A DNA stretch of 64,000 nt. Source: Phascolarctobacterium sp. ET69. GTDB taxonomy: Bacteria; Bacillota; Negativicutes; Acidaminococcales; Acidaminococcaceae. Numbering within the stretch: position 1 is the stretch's first letter; each line of letters starts with the position of its first letter. Below are positions 19,800-28,661 of the stretch, piece by piece. The notes beneath the pieces are model-generated. The model saw only the letters and a program-made list of their open reading frames with translations. It did not search any database and was not told the DNA's origin. The DNA lies in the NCBI RefSeq assembly GCF_023336935.1, contig NZ_JAMBLR010000001.1, forward strand, positions 186,001 through 250,000, in the 5' to 3' direction. The position numbers and the translations under genes are program-made.

Positions 19800-20387
19800 A
19801 TGCTGTATTCATTTTTGGATGTTGTACTGGGAATTTTGTTTAAAATTTTTCTGCGTCTTGAAGTACACGGCGCGGAAAATATTCCCAAAACAGGCCCGCT
19901 TGTTATAGCAAGCAACCATTTAAGCCTGCTCGACCCGCCGGTTATTGGCGTTGCGGCACCGCGAAAGGTGCATTTTATGGCCAAGCGCGAACTTTTCGTG
20001 CCGGTGCTCGGCTATATTTATAAAACTCTTGGCGCGTTTCCCGTTAACCGCGGCGGCGCGGACAGGGCGGCAATCAAGCACGGCATTGAAATTCTGCAAA
20101 GCGGCGAGGTGCTGGCGATATTCCCCGAAGGGACGCGCAGCAAAACCGGGCAGCTTGGCAAACTTGAACCCGGCGCACTGATGATGGCAGGCAAAACAAA
20201 CGCCGTTATTGTGCCGACGGCAGTAAGCGGCACCGATATCAAGCGCTGCGGTAGGCTGTGGCCTAAGGTTGTTGTAAAATTCGGCACGCCGGTGCCTTTT
20301 CCGCCGGTTGGCTTAAATAAAGAAGTTTTGCAGGATTTGACAGATAAATTAACGGCAGACATAAAAGCTCTGCAGGGAGTGAAGTAA
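19800..20387 (+). CDS. plsC: 1-acyl-sn-glycerol-3-phosphate acyltransferase (PlsC family)
   Basis: Transfers an acyl chain to lysophosphatidic acid at the cytoplasmic membrane, giving phosphatidic acid. The 195-residue protein has a short hydrophobic N-terminus, the catalytic HX4D motif SNHLSLLDPPVI near residue 38, FPVNRGGADR near 78 and the FPEGTRSKTGQL motif near 107. The ATG follows AGGAGA at the end of cmk, and ispH starts two bases after its stop, so the three genes are tightly coupled. Confidence 0.93.
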   Translation: MLYSFLDVVLGILFKIFLRLEVHGAENIPKTGPLVIASNHLSLLDPPVIGVAAPRKVHFMAKRELFVPVLGYIYKTLGAFPVNRGGADRAAIKHGIEILQSGEVLAIFPEGTRSKTGQLGKLEPGALMMAGKTNAVIVPTAVSGTDIKRCGRLWPKVVVKFGTPVPFPPVGLNKEVLQDLTDKLTADIKALQGVK

Positions 20388-20388
20388 C

Positions 20389-22461
20389 ATGCAGGTGTTT
20401 GTGGCAGAGCCATGCGGCTTTTGCTATGGAGTTAAGCGCGCGGTGGATATGGCGCGCGGCGAATGCGGCAAAGAAACGCACGCGGCAACCTTGGGGCCGC
20501 TTATACATAATCCGCAGCTTACGGCGGAGCTGGCAGCAGGCGGAGTAAGCTGCTGTGACAGCCTTGACAGTTTTAAAAATGGTGATACGGTTATTTTCCG
20601 TTCGCACGGAGTTGGGCCTGAAGTTTACGCCGCTGCGGAAGAAAAAGGGCTGAATATTATTGATGCAACCTGCCCGCATGTGCGCGCAGCACAGTTAAAA
20701 GCAAAAAAATTGGCCGACGAAGGATATTTTGTTATAATTATCGGAGAAAAAAATCATCCTGAAGTAAAAAGTATCTCGGCATGGGCAGGAAAAAATGCTA
20801 TAATAGTAGAATATAATAAAGATATTGCCGGTATACCCGTTGCAGATAAATATGGAGTTACGATTCAGACTACTTTTGAGCTGGCAAAATTTGAAGAACT
20901 GCTTGCCGGAATTCAAAAAGAAAGGCCGGGAGAGTACAAAATAGAAAAAACTATCTGTACGGCAACAAGCGAGCGTCAGAATGCTGCGGGGGAACTTGCG
21001 GAAAAAGTTGATGCATTTATTGTTATCGGCGGTAAAAACAGCGCCAACACAAGGCATTTATATGATATTGTGTCTGCACGCTGTAAAATTGCATACCACA
21101 TCGAAACGGCTGCGGAATTAAAACCGGAAATGTTTCGTGGTTGCACCAAAATTGGCATAACGGCCGGTGCTTCGACGCCGGACCGATTAATCAAGGAGGC
21201 TTTATTTGTAATGGAAAACATGGAAAACATGGAATCTTTTGAAAGTATGCTGGAGCAGAGTTGGGAAAACAACGACATTTATCCCGGCAAAATCGTGAAG
21301 GCTACTGTTATTCAAAAAGATAAGGATGAAGTTTATGTAGACTTTGGCTATATGAAAGAAGGCGCCATTGCTTACAGCGAATGGGCTGCCGGAGATCCTG
21401 AAGAAGTAGCAAAAACAATTAATGTAGGCGACGAAGTTGAAGCAAAGGTTATTCCCGGCACTTCCAAAGATGATTTTGTACGCCTTTCCAAAATCCGTGC
21501 TGAGCAGGACGCAGCATGGAAAAACGTTCCCGAACTTGCTGAAGGCGAAAAACGCCCGGCAACCGTTAAAGTTCTGCGCGTAATTAAAAACCGCCAGAAA
21601 AACATTGTAGGCCTTGCAGTTGCAGTTGAAGGCGTTGAAGGCTTTATGCCCGCATCCCATGTTGAACTGAAACGCGTTGAGGACTTCACTCCGTATATCG
21701 GCCAGGAACTGGAAGCAGAAATTATTGAAGTTGACACTGCTAAAAAACGCCTGGTAGTTTCCCGCCGCGATTTGCTGCGCGCTGAACGCGAAGCAAAAGC
21801 ACAGGCATGGCGCGAAGCTAAAGCTGCCAGAGCTGCAGAACGTGCAGCAGCACGCGAAGCTGCTGAAGAAGAAGCATACAACAGCGTTGAAGAAGGCCAG
21901 GTTGTACCGGGTAAAGTTCTGCGCATTGCTGATTTCGGCCTGTTTGTAGAAGTAGGCAAAGGCCTTGTTGGTCTTGTTCACAATACCGAACTTTCCTGGG
22001 ACCGCAACGTAAAAGCAAGCGATTTCGAACCAGAAACCGAAGTTACCGTTCTCATTAAGAAAATTGACCGCGAAAACAAACGCGTTGCCCTCAGCATTAA
22101 AGCTACTCAGGAAGATCCCTGGGTAACCGAAGCAAACGCACTTCCGGAAGGCGCTATCGTTAAAGGCATTGTAACCCGTTTCCTGCCTTTCGGCGCTATC
22201 GTTAAAGTAACCGACAGGGTAGAAGGACTTGTACACGTATCCGAAATTGCCGATACCCGCGTTGAAAAACCGGAAGACGTTCTTGAAGCAGGCCAGGAAG
22301 TTGTTGTTAAAGTTATCAAAAAAGATATGGAACACAAAAAAATCGGCCTGAGCATTGCCAAAGCTGCCAAAGAAAAAGAAAAAGCAGAATACAGTGCTTA
22401 CCTTAACAACAAACCGGAACTGACTCTTGACCTTTCCGAACAGCTTGAAACTTTAAAATAA
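20389..22461 (+). CDS. ispH: IspH (LytB) fused to ribosomal protein S1
   Basis: 690-residue fusion. Residues 1-~275 are 4-hydroxy-3-methylbut-2-enyl diphosphate reductase, the last step of the MEP isoprenoid pathway, with the three cluster cysteines in EPCGFCYGVKRAV, DATCPHVRAAQ and TICTATSERQNA. Residues ~290-685 hold four S1 RNA-binding repeats (YVDFGYMKEGAIAYSEW; GVEGFMPASHVEL; FGLFVEVGKGLVGLVHNTE; FGAIVKVTDRVEGLVHVSE), ending in a charged tail. The same fusion is known from other Firmicutes. A good AAGGAGG (21193-21199) lies before an in-frame ATG at 21211, exactly at the domain junction, so a free S1 of about 416 residues may also be made. Downstream is the other isoprenoid gene, IPP isomerase. 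Confidence 0.95.
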   Translation: MQVFVAEPCGFCYGVKRAVDMARGECGKETHAATLGPLIHNPQLTAELAAGGVSCCDSLDSFKNGDTVIFRSHGVGPEVYAAAEEKGLNIIDATCPHVRAAQLKAKKLADEGYFVIIIGEKNHPEVKSISAWAGKNAIIVEYNKDIAGIPVADKYGVTIQTTFELAKFEELLAGIQKERPGEYKIEKTICTATSERQNAAGELAEKVDAFIVIGGKNSANTRHLYDIVSARCKIAYHIETAAELKPEMFRGCTKIGITAGASTPDRLIKEALFVMENMENMESFESMLEQSWENNDIYPGKIVKATVIQKDKDEVYVDFGYMKEGAIAYSEWAAGDPEEVAKTINVGDEVEAKVIPGTSKDDFVRLSKIRAEQDAAWKNVPELAEGEKRPATVKVLRVIKNRQKNIVGLAVAVEGVEGFMPASHVELKRVEDFTPYIGQELEAEIIEVDTAKKRLVVSRRDLLRAEREAKAQAWREAKAARAAERAAAREAAEEEAYNSVEEGQVVPGKVLRIADFGLFVEVGKGLVGLVHNTELSWDRNVKASDFEPETEVTVLIKKIDRENKRVALSIKATQEDPWVTEANALPEGAIVKGIVTRFLPFGAIVKVTDRVEGLVHVSEIADTRVEKPEDVLEAGQEVVVKVIKKDMEHKKIGLSIAKAAKEKEKAEYSAYLNNKPELTLDLSEQLETLK

Positions 22462-22478
22462 TTTTACGGTGGTAATTA

Positions 22479-23534
22479 ATGTCGCGTGAACAGAGGAAAC
22501 TTGACCATATCAAATATGCGCTGAAGCTTGGTGACGGACCGCTCACCAACGGTTTGGAGAATGTACATTTTGTACATAACTGCCTGCCGGAGCTTAACCC
22601 GCAGGATATAGTCCTTTCCTCACAGTTCGGCGGCATTTTCTTTTTATCTCCGTTTTTAATTAACGCCGTTACGGGCGGGGCAGACGCCGTTACGGAAATT
22701 AACAGGCGGCTTGCGCGTGCGGCCAAAAAAGCGGGTGCGGCAATAGCAGTAGGCTCGCAGTACGGTTCTGTTAAAAATAAAACCAACTACCAAAGCTACG
22801 AAGTTGTACGCGAGGAATACCCGGACGGCATTGTTTTTGCCAATACCAGCGCACTGGCTACGCCGGAAGAAGCGCTGGAGGCTGTGCGCATGCTTAACGC
22901 CGATGCCTTGCAGATACATTTAAACCCTGCACAGGAACTGATTATGCCCGAAGGCGACAGGGATTTTAAAGGCCTGTTTGCCAATATGCAGCGCATACTT
23001 GATAAATGCCCTGTGCCGGTAATAGTTAAGGAAACCGGCTGCGGCATGGCGGCGCGGCAGGTTAAGCAGCTTTTAAAAGCGGGCTTTACCTGTTTTGATG
23101 TCGGCGGCGCAGGCGGTACTAATTTTCCGGCTATTGAGGCGGAACGCTACGGCGGCACGGCGTTTTTAAACGGCTGGGGGCTTAATACGGCCCAATCGCT
23201 TTTGGAAGCGGGCGGTGTATGCGGCAACGAAGGTTATATTGCAGCCTGCGGCGGCATACGCAGCGGCTTGGACGCGGCAAAGGCACTGGCACTTGGCGCG
23301 GATATAGCCGGCATGGCCGGCAATGTGCTGGAAGCGGCTGTAAACAAAGGCGAGGACGCGGCGGCAGAAATAATTTTGCAGGCCGAAGAAGAACTGCGCA
23401 TGCTGATGCTGTTAACGGGTTCTTCCGATATAAAAAGCCTGAGGGCAAAGCCGCTGTATTTTACAGGCAGCCTGCTTGATTTTATGCAGTGCCGAGGTTG
23501 GGAACCTGCGGAAGTTGCCCGCTCAAGAAGATAA
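22479..23534 (+). CDS. fni: Type 2 isopentenyl-diphosphate delta-isomerase
   Basis: FMN-dependent enzyme that interconverts isopentenyl and dimethylallyl diphosphate. The 351 residues start MSREQRKLDHIKYAL. Family blocks are SPFLINAVTGGADAVTEIN near residue 65, GSQYGSVKN near 95, LQIHLNPAQELIMPEGDRDF near 150, VKETGCGMAARQV near 185 and DVGGAGGTNFPAIE near 210, with IAACGGIRSGLDAAKALALG for the flavin phosphate. It follows ispH, placing both ends of IPP/DMAPP supply together, and ends at a terminator. Confidence 0.95.
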   Translation: MSREQRKLDHIKYALKLGDGPLTNGLENVHFVHNCLPELNPQDIVLSSQFGGIFFLSPFLINAVTGGADAVTEINRRLARAAKKAGAAIAVGSQYGSVKNKTNYQSYEVVREEYPDGIVFANTSALATPEEALEAVRMLNADALQIHLNPAQELIMPEGDRDFKGLFANMQRILDKCPVPVIVKETGCGMAARQVKQLLKAGFTCFDVGGAGGTNFPAIEAERYGGTAFLNGWGLNTAQSLLEAGGVCGNEGYIAACGGIRSGLDAAKALALGADIAGMAGNVLEAAVNKGEDAAAEIILQAEEELRMLMLLTGSSDIKSLRAKPLYFTGSLLDFMQCRGWEPAEVARSRR

Positions 23535-23539
23535 AAAAT

Positions 23540-23572
23540 AAAACGGTATAACATTTTGTTATACCGTTTTCT
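23540..23572 (+). terminator. Terminator after fni
   Basis: Perfect 13-bp stem AAAACGGTATAAC (23540-23552) with GTTATACCGTTTT (23558-23570). A/T tracts on both sides allow action on either strand. Confidence 0.8.
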
Positions 23573-23637
23573 GTATTATAGTTTTATTTAAGATACTTTT
23601 ATTAAAAATTAGATGTAGTTGCAGCATTTAGGTCCGT

Positions 23638-23733
23638 AAATTTTGCTCATTATTCAATCGCAAAATTTGCGTAGCTTCGCTGGCACAATTATTGCCATCG
23701 TTATTACTCGGCACTAATTGGCGCTCAGCCAAT
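23638..23733. other. Cluster of three small hairpins in a gene-free gap
   Basis: Between two terminators lie AAATTTTGC/GCAAAATTT (23638-23646 and 23660-23668), TGGCA/TGCCA (23681-23685 and 23693-23697) and ATTGGC/GCCAAT (23717-23722 and 23728-23733). No reading frame or promoter is evident. It may be a worn interspersed repeat or an RNA; nothing else is seen here. Confidence 0.35.
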
Positions 23734-23734
23734 A

Positions 23735-23771
23735 AAAAAGAAGCCAAATACCAAGGTATCAGGCTTCTTTT
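23735..23771 (-). terminator. Terminator of rpmB
   Basis: AAAAGAAGCC (23735-23744) pairs with GGCTTCTTTT (23762-23771), with an inner ATACC/GGTAT pair. Read on the minus strand it ends in a T-rich run. Confidence 0.85.
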
Positions 23772-23785
23772 ATAATCCGTAACAA

Positions 23786-23977
23786 TCAGATAGCGCGGTT
23801 AACTTTACCGGAACGCAAGCAACGGGTGCAAACGTTAATACGTTTTACAGAACCGTTTACAACGGCTCTTACTTGCTGAATGTTCGGTTTCCAAGCGCGT
23901 TTAGAATGTCTATTGGAATGGCTGACGTTACAACCAGCTTGAATACCTTTGCCGCAAACTTCGCAAATGGATGCCAT
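23786..23977 (-). CDS. rpmB: Ribosomal protein bL28
   Basis: 63-residue 50S subunit protein. It begins MASICEVCGKGIQAGCNVSHSNR and ends NVCTRCLRSGKVNRAI; the two CxxC pairs mark the zinc-binding (C+) form. I chose the ATG at 23975-23977 because the frame's upstream GTG falls in the GGAGGTGGG ribosome-binding site. It is a single-gene unit with its own promoter and terminator, divergent from recG, which is typical for rpmB in Firmicutes. Confidence 0.96.
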   Translation of the reverse strand: MASICEVCGKGIQAGCNVSHSNRHSKRAWKPNIQQVRAVVNGSVKRINVCTRCLRSGKVNRAI

Positions 23978-24030
23978 GAGTCCCACCTCCTTAACGTAAT
24001 TCCAGCATCAGTTACAAATTTAACAGAAGT

Positions 24031-24059
24031 ATCATACCATAGAATGAAATTAAAAGCAA
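24031..24059 (-). promoter_or_regulatory. Promoter of rpmB
   Basis: On the minus strand TTGCTT (24059-24054), 17 bases, then TATGAT (24036-24031), about 54 bases before the rpmB start. Confidence 0.7.
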
Positions 24060-24087
24060 GTTATTTTTAGATTGGCAGTGTGATTTT

Positions 24088-26145
24088 ATGTGGTGGCAGG
24101 AGCCAATTACAAAATTAAAGGGTATCGGGCCTAAAAAAGCGGCAGATTTTGCCAATTTAAACATTTTTACCATTGGCGATTTGCTGAACCGTTATCCCCG
24201 TACTTATGTAGACCAGAGCAAAGTTAAAACAATAGCGGAGCTTACAACAGACGGAGAAAAGCAGTTGTTTTGCGCTGAGGTTTACCGCGTGGCGGACAGA
24301 ATATCGGCAAGGCGCATGCGTTATACGCTGGTAACGCTTAAAGACGCTACCGGCTTTGCGGAGCTGTATATGTTCTCGCATCAGCGCTTTCAAACGCGCA
24401 ATTTTAAGCCGGGCACGCAGCTTTTGGTGGACGGCAAGGTGCAGCCGGGACGCGGGGCAAAAATGGTAACGGATGCTTACGTGCAGATTTTAAAAGACGG
24501 CGAAAGCGTTTCTGCACCCGGTATTTTGCCGGTGTATGCTTTAAGCGGCGCTCTGACGCAGCAGAATGTGCGTACAGCCGTTAAAACGGCTCTGGCCATG
24601 GCAGAAGACTACCTGCCGGAATCGCTGCCGCAGGAAATAATTGACGCCAAAAAACTGCCTCCGCGTTTTGAAGCCGTTAAAAACATTCATTTTCCCGTAA
24701 GTTTTGCGGAACTTACCCGGGCACGCAGCCGTTTTATTTTTGAAGAACTGTTTTTATTGCAGTGCGGGCTTTTGTATTACCGCAGCAGGGTAAAAAGCAC
24801 GCGCAGCGGCATAAAAATGGCGCCTGACGGCACGCTTTTGCAAAAAGTGCTGGCGCAGCTGCCTTTTAAACTTACGGAAGCGCAGCAAAAGGCATGGCAG
24901 GATATAAGCCTTGACATGCAGGATAAAAAGCCCATGCACAGGCTTTTGCAGGGCGACGTTGGCAGCGGCAAAACCGTTGTATCGGCGCTGGCGCTTGCCA
25001 AGGCTGCGGAAAACGGGTATCAGGCCTGCATTATGGTGCCGACAGAAATTCTGGCCCAGCAGCATTACGAAACTTTGCAGGCGTTTCTGGAGCCTGCCGG
25101 TATCAGCTGCGGGCTGTTAACAAGCAGCGTTAAAGGCGTGCGCCGCCGCGAACTTTTGGAAAACCTTGCAGCAGGCAATTTGCAGGTGCTTGTAGGCACA
25201 CATGCTTTAATACAGGATGACGTTATCTTCGATAAACTCGCGCTCGTCGTTACGGATGAACAGCACCGCTTCGGCGTTGAGCAGCGCGCCAAACTGGCAA
25301 ATAAATCGGCTTACGAGCCGGATGTTCTGGTTATGACGGCAACGCCGATACCGCGCACGCTGGCGCTGACGGTGTACGGTGATTTGGATGTTTCGGTAAT
25401 GAAGGGAATGCCGCCGGGAAGAAAGAGCATAAAAACGCTGTGCTACACCGGCGACAAGCGGCGCGAGGTTTACGCAGGCATGGTGCGGCAGATTAAAGCC
25501 GGGCACCAGGCATATATCGTCTGCACGGTGATAGAGCCGGGTGAAATGCTAGGCGTGCGTGCGGCAGCGGAAGTTTATGAAGAATTGCAGCGTACTTTTT
25601 TAAAGGATATACCCTGTGCACTGCTGCACGGCAAAATGAAGCCTGCCGAGAAGGAAGCAGTGATGGAAGATTTTGCCGCCGGTAAAATGAAGGCGCTTAT
25701 CAGCACTACGGTTATAGAAGTTGGCGTTAACGTGCCAAATGCCACACTGATGATTATTGAAAACGCCGACCGTTTCGGCCTTGCCCAGCTGCACCAGCTG
25801 CGCGGGCGCGTAGGGCGCGGCGAGGCACAGTCTTTCTGCGTGCTGCTTACTGATTCTGACAGCCAGGAAACACTGGCGCGCCTTAACGTTCTGCATACAT
25901 CAAACGACGGTTTTTACCTTGCCGAGCAGGATTTAAAACTGCGCGGCGCGGGCCAGCTTTTTGGCCTGCGGCAGCATGGCTTGCCTGATTTATATATTGC
26001 TGATATACTTCAAGATACAGATGTTTTGATAGAAGCGCGAGCCCTTGCCAAAAAAACGCTGGCAGACGCAGGACAGACGGCAGAAATTACCAAAGTTCTG
26101 GATGCGCAGTTTGACGAACGTTTTAAACGTATATTCAATTCGTAA
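24088..26145 (+). CDS. recG: ATP-dependent DNA helicase RecG
   Basis: Remodels stalled forks and Holliday junctions. The 685 residues show the N-terminal wedge (OB) domain (residues ~55-150), Walker A LLQGDVGSGKTVVSALAL near 287, the motif II variant VTDEQHRFGVEQR near 388 (DEQH in place of DEEH), ATPIPRTLALTVYGDLDVS near 415, and C-terminal motifs STTVIEVGVNVPNAT near 550 and QLRGRVGRG near 575. The ATG at 24088 lacks a strong ribosome-binding site, but the N-terminal LKGIGPKKAADF supports it. Confidence 0.96.
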   Translation: MWWQEPITKLKGIGPKKAADFANLNIFTIGDLLNRYPRTYVDQSKVKTIAELTTDGEKQLFCAEVYRVADRISARRMRYTLVTLKDATGFAELYMFSHQRFQTRNFKPGTQLLVDGKVQPGRGAKMVTDAYVQILKDGESVSAPGILPVYALSGALTQQNVRTAVKTALAMAEDYLPESLPQEIIDAKKLPPRFEAVKNIHFPVSFAELTRARSRFIFEELFLLQCGLLYYRSRVKSTRSGIKMAPDGTLLQKVLAQLPFKLTEAQQKAWQDISLDMQDKKPMHRLLQGDVGSGKTVVSALALAKAAENGYQACIMVPTEILAQQHYETLQAFLEPAGISCGLLTSSVKGVRRRELLENLAAGNLQVLVGTHALIQDDVIFDKLALVVTDEQHRFGVEQRAKLANKSAYEPDVLVMTATPIPRTLALTVYGDLDVSVMKGMPPGRKSIKTLCYTGDKRREVYAGMVRQIKAGHQAYIVCTVIEPGEMLGVRAAAEVYEELQRTFLKDIPCALLHGKMKPAEKEAVMEDFAAGKMKALISTTVIEVGVNVPNATLMIIENADRFGLAQLHQLRGRVGRGEAQSFCVLLTDSDSQETLARLNVLHTSNDGFYLAEQDLKLRGAGQLFGLRQHGLPDLYIADILQDTDVLIEARALAKKTLADAGQTAEITKVLDAQFDERFKRIFNS

Positions 26146-26156
26146 CGGAGGCCCCA

Positions 26157-26849
26157 ATGGCGGAAGAAAAATGGTATCAAAACCCGGAAAAAGCATCACA
26201 GGCGGCTGCGGTAATTATTTTAGCCCTGGCCGCTTTGTTAACGTGGCTGTTTGCCGGTGAAGAAGTAAAAAAAATGTTTGCCCTGGCCGTCAGCGGCGAT
26301 GTGGAAGCGCTGGCAGCGTATTTCCGCTCTTTTGGGGCGTGGGCAATGCTTATCAGCTTCCTGCTTGATGTATTAATCAATGCTGGCAGCATTTTCCCGT
26401 CCATCTTTATTTCTACCGCCAACGGGCTTATTTTCGGTTTGCCGCTGGGCATTTTAATTTCGTGGCTGGCAGAAACAACCGGCGTTGTTATCAGCTTCTG
26501 GCTGATGCGTTATCTGTTCCGCGGCGCTGCCGAGAAGATGATTGCCAAAAGCCCGATGCTGATGAAGATTGACGATTTGAGCGGGCGCAAAGGGCTGCAA
26601 TGGATGGCGGCGGCAAGAATGCTGCCGTATTTTCCGTCCGGAATTTTGACGGCGATTGGCGCGGTAAGCAAAATTTCCACGCGCGATTACATTATTGCCA
26701 ACCTTATAGGCAAGTTCCCTTCAACGGCGCTGGAAGTTGTTATAGGGCACGACATTGTTAATTTTCAGCAGCACAGCGAACGCCTTGCCGTGCTGGTAAC
26801 GGTGGCAATACTTATTTTTGCCGCTTACAAATATTACTACAAAAAATAA
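26157..26849 (+). CDS. TVP38/TMEM64 (VTT/DedA-like) membrane protein
   Basis: 230-residue integral membrane protein with a short polar N-terminus, about five hydrophobic segments and the VTT-domain signature (STANGLIFGLPLGILISWLA near residue 85, then a central WMAAARMLPYFPSGILTAIG near 160). The superfamily includes DedA-type lipid flippases and scramblases; function of this branch is unknown. It follows recG by 11 bases behind GGAGG, so it is probably co-transcribed. Confidence 0.85.
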   Translation: MAEEKWYQNPEKASQAAAVIILALAALLTWLFAGEEVKKMFALAVSGDVEALAAYFRSFGAWAMLISFLLDVLINAGSIFPSIFISTANGLIFGLPLGILISWLAETTGVVISFWLMRYLFRGAAEKMIAKSPMLMKIDDLSGRKGLQWMAAARMLPYFPSGILTAIGAVSKISTRDYIIANLIGKFPSTALEVVIGHDIVNFQQHSERLAVLVTVAILIFAAYKYYYKK

Positions 26850-26870
26850 TTGTTTTCTTTTAGCACTCTG

Positions 26871-26899
26871 TTGTGTTTTCTTTGGCTGTAAGGTATAAT
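26871..26899 (+). promoter_or_regulatory. Promoter of the [FeFe] hydrogenase gene
   Basis: TTGTGT (26871-26876), 17 bases, TATAAT (26894-26899), about 43 bases before the start codon. Confidence 0.65.
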
Positions 26900-26942
26900 T
26901 AAAGCAGCAGTTATTTTAAAGAAGATTCAAAAGGAGGCAGCT

Positions 26943-28499
26943 ATGAGCAAACACCAATTTACGGATATCCGCGTTGCCATCGAGCCGGATAATCCTTCCA
27001 TCCAGCGTCTGGAGTTTAAGTGCATTAAATGCGGAAACTGCAAAACCGTCTGCACCGATTATATCGGCGTATGCGGAACTTATGACCTTAAGGCAACGGG
27101 TGATAAGCCTATCTGTATTAACTGCGGGCAGTGCGCCAATGTTTGCCCGGCAGACAGCATTACCGAAAAAATAGAAGCGTATCAGGTAATGGCGGAAATC
27201 CGTGATGAGGATAAAATTGTTATTTTCAGCACTTCGCCTTCCGTGCGTATTGCTTTGGGCGAAGAATTCGGCATGCCCGACGGCAGCTTTGTTGAAGGCA
27301 AAATGGTTGCGCTTTTGCGCAGGCTTGGCGCAGATTATGTGCTTGATACCAATTTTGCCGCCGATATGACGATTGTGGAAGAAGCAAGCGAGCTTTTACA
27401 GCGTATTACCGAAGGCAATAAGCCGCTGCCGCAGTTTACCAGCTGCTGCCCGGCGTGGGTTAAATTTGCCGAAACGTATTATCCAGAAATGCTGCCGCAT
27501 ATTTCCAGTGCCAAAAGCCCTATCGGCATGCAGGGACCAACCATTAAAACCTATTTTGCCCAAAAAATGGGCATTGACCCGCGTAAAATTGTCAACGTGG
27601 CAGTTACGCCCTGCACTGCCAAAAAGTTTGAAATCCGCCGCGGCGAGATGAATGCGGCCGGGCGTTACCTTGGCATTGAAGATATGCGCGATATGGACTA
27701 CGTTATTACCACGCGCGAACTGGCAATGCTGGCCAAAGACGAAGGTATTGATTTTGCCGCGCTGGAGGATTCTGCCTATGATGATTTAATGGGGCAGGCG
27801 AGCGGCGCAGGCGTTATTTTCGGCAACACCGGCGGCGTTATGGAAGCGGCAATCCGTACTGCTTACTGCTACGCAACCGGCAAGGACGCACCGCAGGCTT
27901 TGTACGATTTGCAGCCCGTACGCGGTATGGACGGCATCCGCGAGGCGGAGGTTGACATTGAAGGCACCAAGGTTAAAGTGGCCGTTGTTTACGGCACTGC
28001 CAACGCCCGCAAACTGATTGAAAAAATTAAAGCAGGCGAAGCAGAGTACCACTTTGTGGAAGTTATGGCATGCCCGGGCGGCTGCATCGGCGGCGGCGGA
28101 CAGCCAAAAGACAAGGAATATAAGGGCGACGCTCTGCGTGCGGCACGCATTGAAGGTCTTTATAAGCGTGACAGCAGCATGAAGCTGCGTTTAAGCCACG
28201 AAAACCCGGAAATTAAAGCTTTGTATGCAGATTTTTACGGCAGGCCGCTGAGCGAACTGGCGGAACAGATGCTGCATACCGTATATTTTGACCGCAGTGT
28301 GGATTTGGGCGGCGTATATATCGCGCCCGGCGCGGAAAAACAGCCTGCGGCAGAAGTAGCTGCACCGCAGCAGGATATTGGCACGCATAAATGGCGCTGC
28401 AAGGTTTGCGGCTATATATATGAAGGCGAAACTTTACCGGAGGATTATAAATGCCCTCTGTGCGGTATGGGCGCCAATATGTTTGAAAAAATAGAATAG
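26943..28499 (+). CDS. [FeFe] hydrogenase with C-terminal rubredoxin domain
   Basis: 518-residue cytoplasmic iron hydrogenase that would reduce protons or oxidise H2. Residues ~20-80 hold two [4Fe-4S] ferredoxin motifs (CIKCGNCKTVC and CINCGQCANVCPA). The H-cluster domain shows L1 FTSCCPAWVKF near 162, L2 TPCTAKKFEIRR near 222 and L3 EVMACPGGCIGGGGQP near 365. L2 has Thr where the textbook MPCxxKxxE motif has Met. The last ~45 residues form a rubredoxin (CKVCGYIYEG...CPLCGMG), an unusual built-in one-iron centre that suggests a rubredoxin-linked electron partner. It has its own promoter, a strong GGAGG and a terminator. HydF at 4.2 kb is the only maturase in view. Confidence 0.95.
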   Translation: MSKHQFTDIRVAIEPDNPSIQRLEFKCIKCGNCKTVCTDYIGVCGTYDLKATGDKPICINCGQCANVCPADSITEKIEAYQVMAEIRDEDKIVIFSTSPSVRIALGEEFGMPDGSFVEGKMVALLRRLGADYVLDTNFAADMTIVEEASELLQRITEGNKPLPQFTSCCPAWVKFAETYYPEMLPHISSAKSPIGMQGPTIKTYFAQKMGIDPRKIVNVAVTPCTAKKFEIRRGEMNAAGRYLGIEDMRDMDYVITTRELAMLAKDEGIDFAALEDSAYDDLMGQASGAGVIFGNTGGVMEAAIRTAYCYATGKDAPQALYDLQPVRGMDGIREAEVDIEGTKVKVAVVYGTANARKLIEKIKAGEAEYHFVEVMACPGGCIGGGGQPKDKEYKGDALRAARIEGLYKRDSSMKLRLSHENPEIKALYADFYGRPLSELAEQMLHTVYFDRSVDLGGVYIAPGAEKQPAAEVAAPQQDIGTHKWRCKVCGYIYEGETLPEDYKCPLCGMGANMFEKIE

Positions 28500-28506
28500 T
28501 TTTGCC

Positions 28507-28541
28507 AAAGCCTCTGCCGTAAAAACGGGCAGGGGCTTTTT
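28507..28541 (+). terminator. Terminator of the hydrogenase gene
   Basis: AAAGCCTCTGCC (28507-28518) pairs with GGCAGGGGCTTT (28528-28539), one wobble, followed by TT. Confidence 0.85.
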
Positions 28542-28661
28542 GCTGCATAAAAAAAGCAAAAAAATTAAAAAATTTTGTAAAAAATAGTGAAGGAAAATAA
28601 AAAATGTTGTAGAATATATGGCAGGTAAACCAAAAATGAGAGAAAATTAGGAGGACAAAAA

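Noticed and set aside
21202-22335. A 377-codon minus-strand frame across the S1 domains
   Set aside because: The translation is rich in Phe, Asn and Cys with no recognisable fold, and it mirrors the codon bias of the highly expressed S1 part.
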